Made by a program: the position numbers and the translations under genes. DNA of 64,000 bases from Enteractinococcus coprophilus (GTDB taxonomy: Bacteria > Actinomycetota > Actinomycetes > Actinomycetales > Micrococcaceae). Under the pieces are notes generated by a model. That model was not told the origin of the DNA, ran no database searches, and saw nothing but the letters and a program-made list of their open reading frames with translations. Position 1 is the stretch's first letter, and each line of letters starts with the position of its first letter. Shown in pieces: positions 45,343 to 53,992 of this stretch. The stretch lies in contig NZ_VFOU01000003.1 in assembly GCF_006716305.1 (NCBI RefSeq), positions 434,001 to 498,000 of the forward strand, read 5' to 3'.

Positions 45343-46992
45343 ATGACCACCCAAAACCCAGTCCTCACCATCCAGAAATTGAGGGTAGCCACCGACGACG
45401 GCGAAATCCTTCACGGCATCGATCTGGAACTCTACCGAGGCGAAATTCTCGGGCTGATCGGCGACGCAGGTTCCGGGAAAACCACGGTCGGACTGGCTTG
45501 CCTTGGGTATTTCCGCAACGGGTTGCACTATGTCTCCGGCCGGGTCATTATCAACCCCGTTGACGGCACCGAACCGTTCTACCTGTTTGATCAAGACGCC
45601 GAAACCCTGCGCTCGCTGCGCGGCCGCCGACTGGCCTACGTGCCAGCAGACCCCGCGATGGCGCTGAACCCAACGATGCGCGTGGGCGACCAAATCCACG
45701 AGGTCCTGACCGTCCACCACTATGCAGATGATGACGCAAAATGTCGCGCCCGGGTCGACCAGGTCCTGGACGAGGCAGGATTACCCCACGACGAGGCCTT
45801 CCAGCACCAGTGGCCGCACGAATTATCTGGCGATCAACCTCACCGAGTTGCGCTGGCGATGGCCTTTGCGCTGACGCCCGACGTTGTGGTCTTCGATGAG
45901 CCTACCGGCAGCCTAGATGTTCTGCCCCAGGCACGCGTCCTGGACACGTTTCGACGCCTGACTATTATCCATAACGCTGCCAGTCTCTATATCACCCACG
46001 ACCCGGCGGTCGCAGCGTCGCTGGCCCACCGGGTGATGGTCATACATCGTGGAGAAATCGTGGACACCGACGCTCGGGAGGGACTCCTCACCGACCTGGA
46101 TAGGTATTCTTCGCGTAGTCTCGTATCCGCCGTGTCGGAGCCGACCCGCGATCATGCTCTGGAGACTTCGGTGGAGTCGCCTTCGGCCTCGGTTCTGACC
46201 ATCGATGAACCAGTCCACCTCGACCGGGCCACGGGGGAACGCGAGCACCTTATCGCCGTCGACGACCTGGCGGTCTCCTACCGTGAACACACCGTGCTGG
46301 ACCGGATTGACCTGGGCGTCGAAGCAGGCGAATGCACATTCATATTTGGAGAAACCGGAGCGGGCAAGACCACCCTGGCCCGATCGATTGCAGGGCTGCT
46401 CCCTCGGTATAAAGGGACGGTCACACTCCGCGGCAAGACACTGGCTCGTAAGATCCGCCGGCGCAGCCTGACCGACCGCCAAGACCTGCAGTACATTTTT
46501 CCATCCCCGAGCGCCTCGCTGAACCCACACCACACGCTCGGCCAATCGCTGTCGGTCCCCCTAGATGCCTCAGGTCGCTTGCCGGTCGAACAGCGTCGGG
46601 TCGTGGTTGAAGAAACACTCGAGGCCGTGCAATTAGACAGCTCGTTTTATAATCGACGACCTGCAGAGGTATCGAAAGAACAACTCCAGCGGGCCGCCAT
46701 CGCCAGAGCCCTTGTTGCTGCCCCGTCGGTTTTGGTCTGCGACGACATCACCACCGACCTGGACGTCTCCGCGCAAGCTTCGATCATCACGTTGCTAAAC
46801 TCGCTGCGAGAATCTCGCGGACTGACCATCTTGTTCTTAGCGCGCGACATCAGATTGGCTCGCCATGTGGCCAACCGTCTTGCGGTACTCCACCACGGTC
46901 AGATCGTCGAGCACGGCACCGTGGACGACGTACTGGAAAATCCCAACCACAGCTATACCGAGACCGTGCTCGCCAACGTCATGGAACTTTAG
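45343..46992 (+). CDS. Fused peptide-type ABC ATPase with degenerate motifs
   Basis: A 549-residue double ATPase (DppD-DppF layout). The first domain has Walker A GDAGSGKTT (40-48), signature LSGDQ (161-165), Walker B VVVFDEPT and His219. The second has Walker A GETGAGKTT (336-344). There the Q-loop glutamine is proline (YIFPSPS), the signature is VSKEQ (443-447), the Walker B glutamate is Asp468 (VCDDIT) and the H-loop histidine position is alanine (FLARD, residue 500). The first Q-loop is YVPADP, also without glutamine. It should energise the two preceding permeases, probably through the first site only. Confidence 0.9.
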   Translation: MTTQNPVLTIQKLRVATDDGEILHGIDLELYRGEILGLIGDAGSGKTTVGLACLGYFRNGLHYVSGRVIINPVDGTEPFYLFDQDAETLRSLRGRRLAYVPADPAMALNPTMRVGDQIHEVLTVHHYADDDAKCRARVDQVLDEAGLPHDEAFQHQWPHELSGDQPHRVALAMAFALTPDVVVFDEPTGSLDVLPQARVLDTFRRLTIIHNAASLYITHDPAVAASLAHRVMVIHRGEIVDTDAREGLLTDLDRYSSRSLVSAVSEPTRDHALETSVESPSASVLTIDEPVHLDRATGEREHLIAVDDLAVSYREHTVLDRIDLGVEAGECTFIFGETGAGKTTLARSIAGLLPRYKGTVTLRGKTLARKIRRRSLTDRQDLQYIFPSPSASLNPHHTLGQSLSVPLDASGRLPVEQRRVVVEETLEAVQLDSSFYNRRPAEVSKEQLQRAAIARALVAAPSVLVCDDITTDLDVSAQASIITLLNSLRESRGLTILFLARDIRLARHVANRLAVLHHGQIVEHGTVDDVLENPNHSYTETVLANVMEL

Positions 46993-47545
46993 TGCGACTG
47001 CACAAGCGCGCTTGATGTCGAGGTGCCGGTGCACAGCCCCCTGCCAATCCAAGGTCTTAATTACGTGGTTTCAGTTCACCGGGAAAGCCGACAGTTCGCC
47101 CTCTCGGCTTGACCAACTCAATGCCTTCGCTGCCTGCTGCCTGAGCCTAGCCGTCAGTTACAGCCAACAAAATGAGCTGGAACAGTGCCTGAGTAGATCC
47201 AACATGCAGTTCCTTGATATTCCAGACCTGAGCAGCTCGTTGATCAACCGGGACCCTGTCTCGGATTAATAATTTAGGAATGAGCCCTGTGAACCGTTGG
47301 AATCTCGGCAAGGGACTCAATAACAAAGGACCCGATGACAGCACATACTTGCCGTCATCGGGTTCCTCAGTGAATTAGCTCCGCGTTCCATAGAGCTTCC
47401 CGCGCGATCTCATGATCCGACATTAATAATCGCCAAGGTTACTTCCACCGGACAATATCAATCGAACGCGACAGTGCAGTCATGAACATGGCCGCTACAA
47501 TCATCGCTGCCGTCCCGCAAGGCTACCCCCGGTTATGAGTGCACC
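46993..47545. other. Gene-poor segment after the ABC operon
   Basis: About 550 nt with no recognisable gene; short open frames show no family resemblance. The only structure is a hairpin at 47331-47362: CCCGATGAC pairs with GTCATCGGG, extended by AGGA/TCCT after a one-base bulge. It is a likely terminator for the flanking convergent transcripts (ABC operon + and MFS gene -). Confidence 0.5.
47331..47362. terminator. Hairpin terminator between the ABC operon and the MFS gene
   Basis: A 9-bp perfect stem, CCCGATGAC (47331-47339) with GTCATCGGG (47354-47362), and inner GC pairs lie about 340 nt past the ABC operon and 185 nt past the minus-strand MFS gene. No strong T-run follows on either strand. 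Confidence 0.55.
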
Positions 47546-48757
47546 TTAGACGAGGGCGGGTTCTGGCTCAACTACTGCGGTCGTCTTGGGCTTTCTTAAG
47601 CGGGGGGTGTTCAGTACCATCGTGCAGACAATCGTTAGGCCAAGCCCAATCGCCCCTATAACAAGCATGAGATCTAAACTTCCGGTCCTAGCTACTAGGA
47701 TCCCACCCAGAGCGGGCCCAATAGCACCACCAATTCCGTTCATCAGGTTAAAGGAGTTCATCACTTGGTCGGATCGTGGCAAGTCTGCAAGGCTTGCCAT
47801 TATGAAAGGCAGCGCGAAGGTCCAGGCAAATTTAAACAGGATTGCTGCAAGGGCAAAGCGTGCAGCATGTGGGGCGCCGATAAACAACAGTACAGAGATC
47901 GCCATAGCCCCCAACCCTAGGGTCGTCAGAGCTGACCGATACTTCGTGTCTCCGATAAGGGTCGCTAGCAATGCCGAGGCTACTCCGGCGATCGTGGCGA
48001 ACGAAAGTATAAGACTCGTGGTATCAGCCGAGATACCACCTGCTGAAGCCAAAAGACCTGTGAGCGCCCATACACTGTGGAGGGAAGCGTAAAAAATGAG
48101 AATGGCTGCCAAACCAAAGATCGCTGGGGCCCATCTAAAGGACTCGCCAATGTCTTGTTTTACAACCGATCCGGCGTCTTCATCCCTAAAGCTAATCCCT
48201 CGGACCGAGGGGAGAGTAAGGAGACACAAGGCAATAATCCCAGCATGAGCCAGATATACGCCGCCAAGGTCCATTCTGGCAAAAGTCCAAGGGTAGAGGC
48301 CGAGCATAACTGCAGCCATAGCGAGCTGTGCTGTCACCCATATACCTAAAGCTCGACTGCTATTGGCCATTCTGCGACAAAATGCAAGGATAACGACCAC
48401 CATGGAACCTGCTGCCAAGGCTGTTAAGCCTCTTGCACTTGCTAACAGCCCAAAGGTAGTGGCAATTGATGAGAGTATATTTCCGAAGACCATCAATGTT
48501 GTCAGCAAAACCATGATGGGGACAAGACTCACGCGTTTAAGCCATAAATACGCAGGAAGCGTCGCCAAACTGAGTACGCCCATTTCGACTGAAAACAGTA
48601 AACCAATTTTATCTGCCTCCATATCGTGAGCTTCAATAAGTTGGTCGGTCATCGCCGGGTAAGTAAGTAACACAGCGTACATGACCGCAGAGAATGCTGC
48701 GATCATGACATATGCCCCACGGTGAGAAATCACCTGAGGGGTAGTTGAAGGGTTCAT
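47546..48757 (-). CDS. MFS transporter of unknown substrate
   Basis: A 403-residue 12-helix MFS carrier. It starts with AYVMIAAFSAVMYAVLLTYP and continues with LLFSVEMGVLSLATLPAYLW, ARGLTALAAGSMVVVILAFC and PFIMASLADLPRSDQVMNSF. FNLMNGIGGAIGPALGGILV in the second half is typical of drug- or metabolite-type carriers. Codon use looks more AT-tolerant than in the neighbours, and the gene lies between two non-coding stretches, so recent acquisition is possible. AGGA precedes ATG 48757. Confidence 0.8.
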   Translation of the reverse strand: MNPSTTPQVISHRGAYVMIAAFSAVMYAVLLTYPAMTDQLIEAHDMEADKIGLLFSVEMGVLSLATLPAYLWLKRVSLVPIMVLLTTLMVFGNILSSIATTFGLLASARGLTALAAGSMVVVILAFCRRMANSSRALGIWVTAQLAMAAVMLGLYPWTFARMDLGGVYLAHAGIIALCLLTLPSVRGISFRDEDAGSVVKQDIGESFRWAPAIFGLAAILIFYASLHSVWALTGLLASAGGISADTTSLILSFATIAGVASALLATLIGDTKYRSALTTLGLGAMAISVLLFIGAPHAARFALAAILFKFAWTFALPFIMASLADLPRSDQVMNSFNLMNGIGGAIGPALGGILVARTGSLDLMLVIGAIGLGLTIVCTMVLNTPRLRKPKTTAVVEPEPALV

Positions 48758-49185
48758 TAGATCCTGCTTTCGATCACCATTGTTTTGTATGTGTCATTAA
48801 GGAGTCTTATTGTTGGTTTTCTTGGTCCGTGCAAAATAAACGAAGTTGGTGGCACACCTTGCCGCCCCGGCCCCCGGAGCCCGTACTCCGCTGGAATGTT
48901 CCAACCGGATAACCAGGGTCAAGAACTCGGCTGAGGTTGGGCAGGTAAGCGGAATGTATCCGCCCATATCACGGCGTCTTCATCGAGACAGTGGTAGTTG
49001 GACCATGAGATGTGCTGAGTTAGAGCGCCAGCCCACCTCACAAGGAGATGGACCATGAATGTTAATGCTTGGTGCAACGGAATCATCAAAAATCCTCCAT
49101 CGTTCCTGGCATGAGCACCCTTGCCCGATCATCGGAGGGTTGCTGCGGCGTCGTCGAGCCAGATCTCTCAGCCGCTCTGGATGGT
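48758..49185. other. Gene-poor, apparently degenerate segment
   Basis: About 430 nt without an intact gene. TGGACCATGA occurs twice (about 49001 and 49050), and CACAAGGAGATGGACCATGA looks like the ribosome site and start of a lost gene, because the frame stops after 19 codons. The AAGGAG-ATG leader is reminiscent of insertion-sequence leaders, but no transposase sequence can be followed. Together with the downstream acyl-CoA-dehydrogenase remnant it suggests decay. Confidence 0.35.
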
Positions 49186-49584
49186 TTATCTGCCTAGCAC
49201 TGTACATGGTGGGTCGTTTGCAATGCCAGGACCACACCCGTATCTCGTCAAAGTTGGACATATTGCGGCGAGACGAAGCTCTTCAGTCTCCCACCCACTG
49301 GTACAGGGAGGGATGCCCCGCTCAACACTTCGGCACAGGAAACTCCACTGTGAGCAGTCTCGGGTTCGTCTCCTCATGAGCAGCTCAATCAATTCGGGAA
49401 TGCTGATATTTTCGCCGCCGTATTCCTGCGCTACGGTCAGGGCGGTGAATCCTGAGTCGGCGAGTAAACGCACCTGGTCACAAGGGAGCTTACGATTCAA
49501 TTCACGAGCCCAAGCCCCGAGGACGTGCAGTCGCGCCTGCATCGGTTTCACCCCGGAACCGGAGAAGTAGACTGTAGGCATCAC
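49186..49584 (-). pseudogene. Acyl-CoA dehydrogenase (SfnB-like) N-terminal remnant
   Basis: The minus-strand frame contains about 55 residues resembling the N-terminal helical domain of acyl-CoA dehydrogenase-type flavin enzymes: LPCDQVRLLADSGFTALTVA, then EYGGENISIPELIELLMRR (roughly 49369-49536). Past 49369 the resemblance is lost, with no flavin-binding or C-terminal domain, and the frame ends at 49186. A full enzyme would need about 380 residues. It abuts the carnitine-acyltransferase-family gene head to head, so a former acyl-CoA pathway link is conceivable. Identification rests on motif resemblance only. Confidence 0.5.
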
Positions 49585-49586
49585 TC

Positions 49587-51305
49587 ATGACCGTGTTGAG
49601 GAGCTTTTTCGTGCGCACGTATCCACACCACTTGACCACCGATTTACCGGAATTGCCGGTGCCGAGGCTGGACGAATCGTTGGAACGATATCGCACCTCG
49701 TCGGCGGCGCTGTATGGTCCAGAGGGCGAAGCCGACGTCAACCAGGCGATCGCGGATCTTATGATGGGTCACGCTCCCGCACTGCAACAGACATTGGAAG
49801 AATACGCCGCTACCATGACCGAGGCTGGCTCGAACTGGCTGGCCGAGCAGTGGATGGAACGCTATCTGACCAACCGGGAGCCGCTCCAGCTGACCACCAA
49901 CGTGACATACCAACTCAACTTATCCACCGCTGCCACCGGTGTGGACCGCATTGTCGAGCTGTTGCAGCGAATTGGTAGCATCCATATCCTGCAGGCCAAA
50001 CGGGCAACCCCGGCAGAGCTTGATGTGCAAGGACGACGTATGTCCATGGACGGGTGGGCGGAGTTCAACGGCGGTATCCGAACACCGGCCATTGATGAAG
50101 ATCTGTGGATGCGCGCCGGCACCGGGCCGACGTACCGCACCATCGGGCTCCTGTACCAGGGACGAATGTGGGAGGTTCCGCTCACCGGTTCGGCGGGCAA
50201 ACTCTTAGAAGCCAGCCAGCTGCGAGCATCCGTGGAGAAGGTCCTGCACCAGACGGCGCCGGCCCACCAGAACTTTGCCGCGTTCTCCTCAATCGGGTCC
50301 GAGCTGTTATCGCTTGAGGCGCCGTGGGCGGCCGAGGAAAACCGTTCGATGTATAACCGATTAGTCAATATGCTCTTCACGCTCACCCTTGATCCAGAGA
50401 GCAGCGACGAGCTGCAAACGTTGAAGCGGTGGGCGTTTCATCCAGGATATGCGTGGGTCTATAAGCCGATAAGTTATCTCGTTGCGCTGGAGTCGGATCT
50501 AGTCGCTGCCCATGTGGAACATTCGGTGATGGAGGCAGGTACGCTGGCGACCGCGGTGGCGCGCATGCAAGCCGTGGATTGTGAAGCGCTCGACGCCCAG
50601 TATGATGCCTATGCGACAAAACCTCACGAGTTAGTGTGGCACGGGGTCGAAAACGACCTGGTGGACACGGAAGCTGCGACCCAGGCGATGTATGTTGAAC
50701 GCGTAGTCGTTCGGCGGGATGAAAACCTCCCATTTCCCATTAGTTTTGAAGCCGGGGCCCAACTCATCCTCATGATTGCTCAGCTGTTGACCTACGGCTA
50801 TATCCGAGCGCAGTCCGCAGTATTCGATATGCGCCATTTCCGTGCAGGTCGCACCGAAGTGGTTCGCCCGGTGACGGTGCAAGCCGTGGACTTTGTGACC
50901 GCTTTAGTCCAAGGCCGGGCGACCGAAGAACAATTTGCTGCCGCGCTGACTGCGCATCGAGACTGGATCAGCGCCGCTAATACTGGCAAAGTCTTTGACC
51001 GACACCTAATGATGCTGCAGTACATTGCACAAGAACTCGGCGGCGCTGACGCAGATTTTTTCACCAAGCACACCAAAGCTCGTCAGAATTTCCTGTCAAC
51101 CTCAACCCTGGGCGGCGCGGATGCGATTCTTCGCAGTCTGCTTGCCCCCGCCGATGACAACGGTTTCGGGGTCAGTTATGCACCTGCTCAGCAGGGCATT
51201 GAGTTCATAGTGACTTGGGTTGAAGGGACTCGGCAAGCTGAAACCTTTGTGAGTAAGTTGGCACCGGCAGCCGAACTCCTCTACAACTTCACCGAAGCTA
51301 TCTAA
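49587..51305 (+). CDS. Choline/carnitine O-acyltransferase family protein
   Basis: A 572-residue acyltransferase. The N-terminal LPELPVPRLDESLERYRTS is the family start. The catalytic His312 lies in AAHVEHSVMEAGT, and the substrate and CoA-binding landmarks RAGRTEVVRPVT, VFDRHLMMLQ and FLSTSTLGGADAI with GFGVSYAP follow in the right order. It should move acyl groups between CoA and carnitine (or a related alcohol). Such enzymes are mostly eukaryotic; in bacteria they are scattered. No signal peptide is seen. There is no good ribosome site at ATG 49587. It converges with the ugpC-like gene, 12 nt apart. Confidence 0.88.
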   Translation: MTVLRSFFVRTYPHHLTTDLPELPVPRLDESLERYRTSSAALYGPEGEADVNQAIADLMMGHAPALQQTLEEYAATMTEAGSNWLAEQWMERYLTNREPLQLTTNVTYQLNLSTAATGVDRIVELLQRIGSIHILQAKRATPAELDVQGRRMSMDGWAEFNGGIRTPAIDEDLWMRAGTGPTYRTIGLLYQGRMWEVPLTGSAGKLLEASQLRASVEKVLHQTAPAHQNFAAFSSIGSELLSLEAPWAAEENRSMYNRLVNMLFTLTLDPESSDELQTLKRWAFHPGYAWVYKPISYLVALESDLVAAHVEHSVMEAGTLATAVARMQAVDCEALDAQYDAYATKPHELVWHGVENDLVDTEAATQAMYVERVVVRRDENLPFPISFEAGAQLILMIAQLLTYGYIRAQSAVFDMRHFRAGRTEVVRPVTVQAVDFVTALVQGRATEEQFAAALTAHRDWISAANTGKVFDRHLMMLQYIAQELGGADADFFTKHTKARQNFLSTSTLGGADAILRSLLAPADDNGFGVSYAPAQQGIEFIVTWVEGTRQAETFVSKLAPAAELLYNFTEAI

Positions 51306-51317
51306 CCTTGCGCCAGC

Positions 51318-52469
51318 TTATGCGTCTTCGCGTTGCAGCGCTGCGACGTCAGCAAGTTGGGCATGCGGCGTATCTGCTGGGATCGCTTCATTGAGGCGTA
51401 AGCCAGTTTCGGCATCAAAGACGTGTAAATATTCAATGTCCGGGACGATGTGCACAGTTTCGCCCTTCATCGGGGGTTTACGGCCGTCGACACGGACGAT
51501 CGTGGGTTGTAGGGTCTCGAAGCCTTTAGGGATGCCATAGATATACGCATCGGCACCTAATTCTTCGGTGACGATGACTTCCATTTCCAGTCCCCCGGCG
51601 TCGGGAGCGACGACGCGAAGGTCTTCGGGCCGCATACCCAGAATGACGGTGGAGCCCGAGGCGCGTTGCAGTATGCCGTCGGGCACCGCAAAACGTTGGC
51701 CTCCGATGTCGACACTTGTGCCGTCATGACTGGTTGTCAGCAGGTTCATGGATGGGGAACCAATGAAACCGGCGACGAACACGTTGGCGGGCCGCGCATA
51801 GAGGTTTCGTGGCACATCGACCTGTTGCAGGATCCCGTCTTTTAACACGCACACCCGGTCGCCCATGGTCATCGCTTCGACCTGATCGTGAGTCACGTAC
51901 ACGGTGGTGACTTGCAGGTTTCGGGTCAGAGCTGCGATCTGGGTGCGCGTTTGGACACGGAGCTTGGCATCAAGGTTCGACAGGGGTTCATCCATGAGGA
52001 ACACTTTGGGGGAACGAACAATCGCGCGTCCCATGGCTACGCGCTGGCGCTGCCCACCGGAGAGTGCACGCGGTTTGCGGTCGAGGTAGTCTTCCAGGTC
52101 GAGCAGTTTGGCGGCTTCGAGGACCTGGCGGTTTCGTTCCTCTTTGGGTACGCCCGCGATTTTCAGCGAAAACGCCATATTATCTGCGACCGTCATGTGC
52201 GGGTAGAGCGCATAACTCTGGAAGACCATGGCGATGTCGCGGTCTTTGGGCGAAACATCGGACACGTCTTGCCCATCGATGAGGATGCGACCTTCGTCGA
52301 TCTCTTCTAATCCCGCCAGCATGCGAAGCGCCGTGGATTTCCCGCAGCCGGAAGGTCCCACCAGCACCAGGAACTCGCCGTCTGCGATCTCAAGATTCAG
52401 GCGGTTGACGGCCGGCGGAGCATCGGCAGAGTAGATACGGCTGGCAGATTCATAGGTCACAGATGCCAT
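51318..52469 (-). CDS. ugpC: Sugar ABC transporter ATP-binding protein (UgpC/MsmK-like)
   Basis: A 383-residue MalK-type ATPase. Walker A is VGPSGCGKST, the Q-loop is MVFQSYALYPHM, the signature is LSGGQRQRVAMGRAI, Walker B is KVFLMDEPLSNLD and the H-loop is YVTHDQVEAM. The C-terminal OB-type regulatory domain has GSPSMNLL and ILGMRPEDL. Shared ATPases of this type energise several sugar importers. It lies 138 nt downstream of the binding-protein gene of the same operon, behind a hairpin. AAAGG precedes ATG 52469. Confidence 0.94.
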   Translation of the reverse strand: MASVTYESASRIYSADAPPAVNRLNLEIADGEFLVLVGPSGCGKSTALRMLAGLEEIDEGRILIDGQDVSDVSPKDRDIAMVFQSYALYPHMTVADNMAFSLKIAGVPKEERNRQVLEAAKLLDLEDYLDRKPRALSGGQRQRVAMGRAIVRSPKVFLMDEPLSNLDAKLRVQTRTQIAALTRNLQVTTVYVTHDQVEAMTMGDRVCVLKDGILQQVDVPRNLYARPANVFVAGFIGSPSMNLLTTSHDGTSVDIGGQRFAVPDGILQRASGSTVILGMRPEDLRVVAPDAGGLEMEVIVTEELGADAYIYGIPKGFETLQPTIVRVDGRKPPMKGETVHIVPDIEYLHVFDAETGLRLNEAIPADTPHAQLADVAALQREDA

Positions 52470-52550
52470 AGTGGCGTTTACCTTTCACAGGCTGATGTGG
52501 TGGCCTCGGGCGCTCGAGTCAGTGTCGAGCGGGGAGGCTGAGCGGTGAGG

Positions 52551-52585
52551 TGAACCCACAGGCGCGGGGTGCGCCCGTGGGTTCA
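52551..52585 (-). terminator. Intraoperonic hairpin between binding protein and ATPase
   Basis: TGAACCCAC (52551-52559) pairs with GTGGGTTCA (52577-52585), and after one mismatch GGCGC pairs with GCGCC around a 5-nt loop. No T-run follows on the minus strand. It can act as a partial terminator or 3'-end stabiliser giving more binding-protein mRNA than ATPase mRNA. Confidence 0.6.
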
Positions 52586-52607
52586 TTTGAGTTGGTGAGG
52601 CAGGAGG

Positions 52608-53942
52608 TTACTGTTCTACTTCGCCGGCGAGATCCGATTCGTAGAGCGACTCCAGCTCGGTTTGTACGTTCTGCATGGTCTCTTCGACATCAGCATCTGT
52701 GGTGAGGATGTTTTGTAGGGCCTGTGAGAGTTCGAGATCTCCGCCAGGCACGAACAGTCGGGCGTTGTCTTGAACACGGGCACGCTCGAGCTGATCCACT
52801 GCGGTTTCAAACTGTGGAGTTTCTTCATAGACCGCGGACATGTCAGCATCGACGTGGACCGGGACGTACCCGGTTTCTTGCGAGAACTTGGCGGTGGATT
52901 CAGCACTGGACATATGGCCTGCGAACATGGCTGCGGCCAGCTGACGTTCTGGAGTGCTATCAGAAGCGATCATCAGGCCGGCACCACCGGTTGGGGTCTG
53001 GCCTTCACCTGCGGGACCACCTGGCAGAAACGCGGTACCGACCTCGAAGTCAGCAGACTCCAGGATGCCGCCGAGTGAACCGGTTGATTGAATGATCTGG
53101 CTTGCCGCCCCGGCGGAGAAGTCATCAGCTGGGTCGCCGGAGGCCACATTGGCCCAATCTTTGGTCGCATCTTGGGCGAATTGTAGGGCTTCGATCGTCT
53201 CTGACGAAGAAACCGGGGAGAAGTCCCACTCATCTGACCAGGCGCCACCGTAAGCCCACACCAGGTTAGCCATGGTCCAGGCAGGGTATTGATCCTGTGG
53301 AGGGAATGCGAAGGCCGAGTTGGCCACATCGGCTTCCATGAGCTGTTTGGAAACTTCGGCGACTTCTTCCCAGGTTTCTGGTGGGGCGTCGATGCCCGCT
53401 TTTTCGTAATGATCGATGTTGTAGTAGAACAGTGGCGTGGAGCGAGCATAGGGCACCCCGTAGTGCGAGCCTTCATACAGGTAGTCTTCATAGAGTGCTT
53501 CGACATAACCGGAAGGATCGACGTCGGCGGCTTCGAGCAGGTCGTCGACCGGAATCAAGGAGTCATTGAGGTAGTTGGGGAACCAGGTGGCATCTGACAG
53601 GACGACGACGTCGGCTTCGGCATTACCCTGTGCGGTTTGAAAGCGCTGGGAGGTTTCTTCGTAGTTGGCCCCTGATGTCACCACGTTGACGGTGATACCG
53701 GTTTCTTCGGTGAACTCTTCGATGAGTTCGTTTTCAATATCTTGGGAACCGCCCGGGTGGTTGGTCCAGAAGGTAATTTCTTCGGCCGGTTCGACACCTT
53801 GGAAATCGGTTGCTTCGGCGTCGTCATTGGCTTCGCCCGAGGTGTCTGGCCCACAGGCCGTCAGAGCTAGCATGGCAATACTCAGCACGGTGGTGCCAAG
53901 GGTAAGGCGGCTCCTGCGAGCGCGTCCGTTGTGTTGTGTCAT
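52608..53942 (-). CDS. Sugar-type ABC transporter substrate-binding lipoprotein
   Basis: A 444-residue extracytoplasmic receptor of the family-1 (UgpB/MalE-like) group. The signal peptide ends in lipobox LALTAC (Cys about residue 30). The mature part has ITFWTNHPGGSQDIENELIE, FQTAQGNAEADVVVLSDATW and a YEDYLYEGSHYGVPYARSTP hinge segment. GGAGLMIASDSTPERQLAA lies near the C-terminus. The FWT start and long length suggest glycerol-3-phosphate-, oligosaccharide- or glycoside-type ligands; none can be named. AAAGGAG precedes ATG 53942. The permeases lie upstream. Confidence 0.92.
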   Translation of the reverse strand: MTQHNGRARRSRLTLGTTVLSIAMLALTACGPDTSGEANDDAEATDFQGVEPAEEITFWTNHPGGSQDIENELIEEFTEETGITVNVVTSGANYEETSQRFQTAQGNAEADVVVLSDATWFPNYLNDSLIPVDDLLEAADVDPSGYVEALYEDYLYEGSHYGVPYARSTPLFYYNIDHYEKAGIDAPPETWEEVAEVSKQLMEADVANSAFAFPPQDQYPAWTMANLVWAYGGAWSDEWDFSPVSSSETIEALQFAQDATKDWANVASGDPADDFSAGAASQIIQSTGSLGGILESADFEVGTAFLPGGPAGEGQTPTGGAGLMIASDSTPERQLAAAMFAGHMSSAESTAKFSQETGYVPVHVDADMSAVYEETPQFETAVDQLERARVQDNARLFVPGGDLELSQALQNILTTDADVEETMQNVQTELESLYESDLAGEVEQ

Positions 53943-53992
53943 AACGACTCCTTTATCTTGAGGTAGCGATGAGGGGGTGGTTCGCTGGTGCC

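Noticed and set aside
45913-46545. 210-codon minus-strand frame inside the fused ABC ATPase gene
   Set aside because: It lies opposite Walker motifs of a real gene and lacks a start context.
48980-49080. Possible insertion-sequence end (AAGGAG leader and repeated TGGACCATGA)
   Set aside because: No transposase reading frame and no matching terminal inverted repeats could be found, so it is kept only as a degenerate segment.
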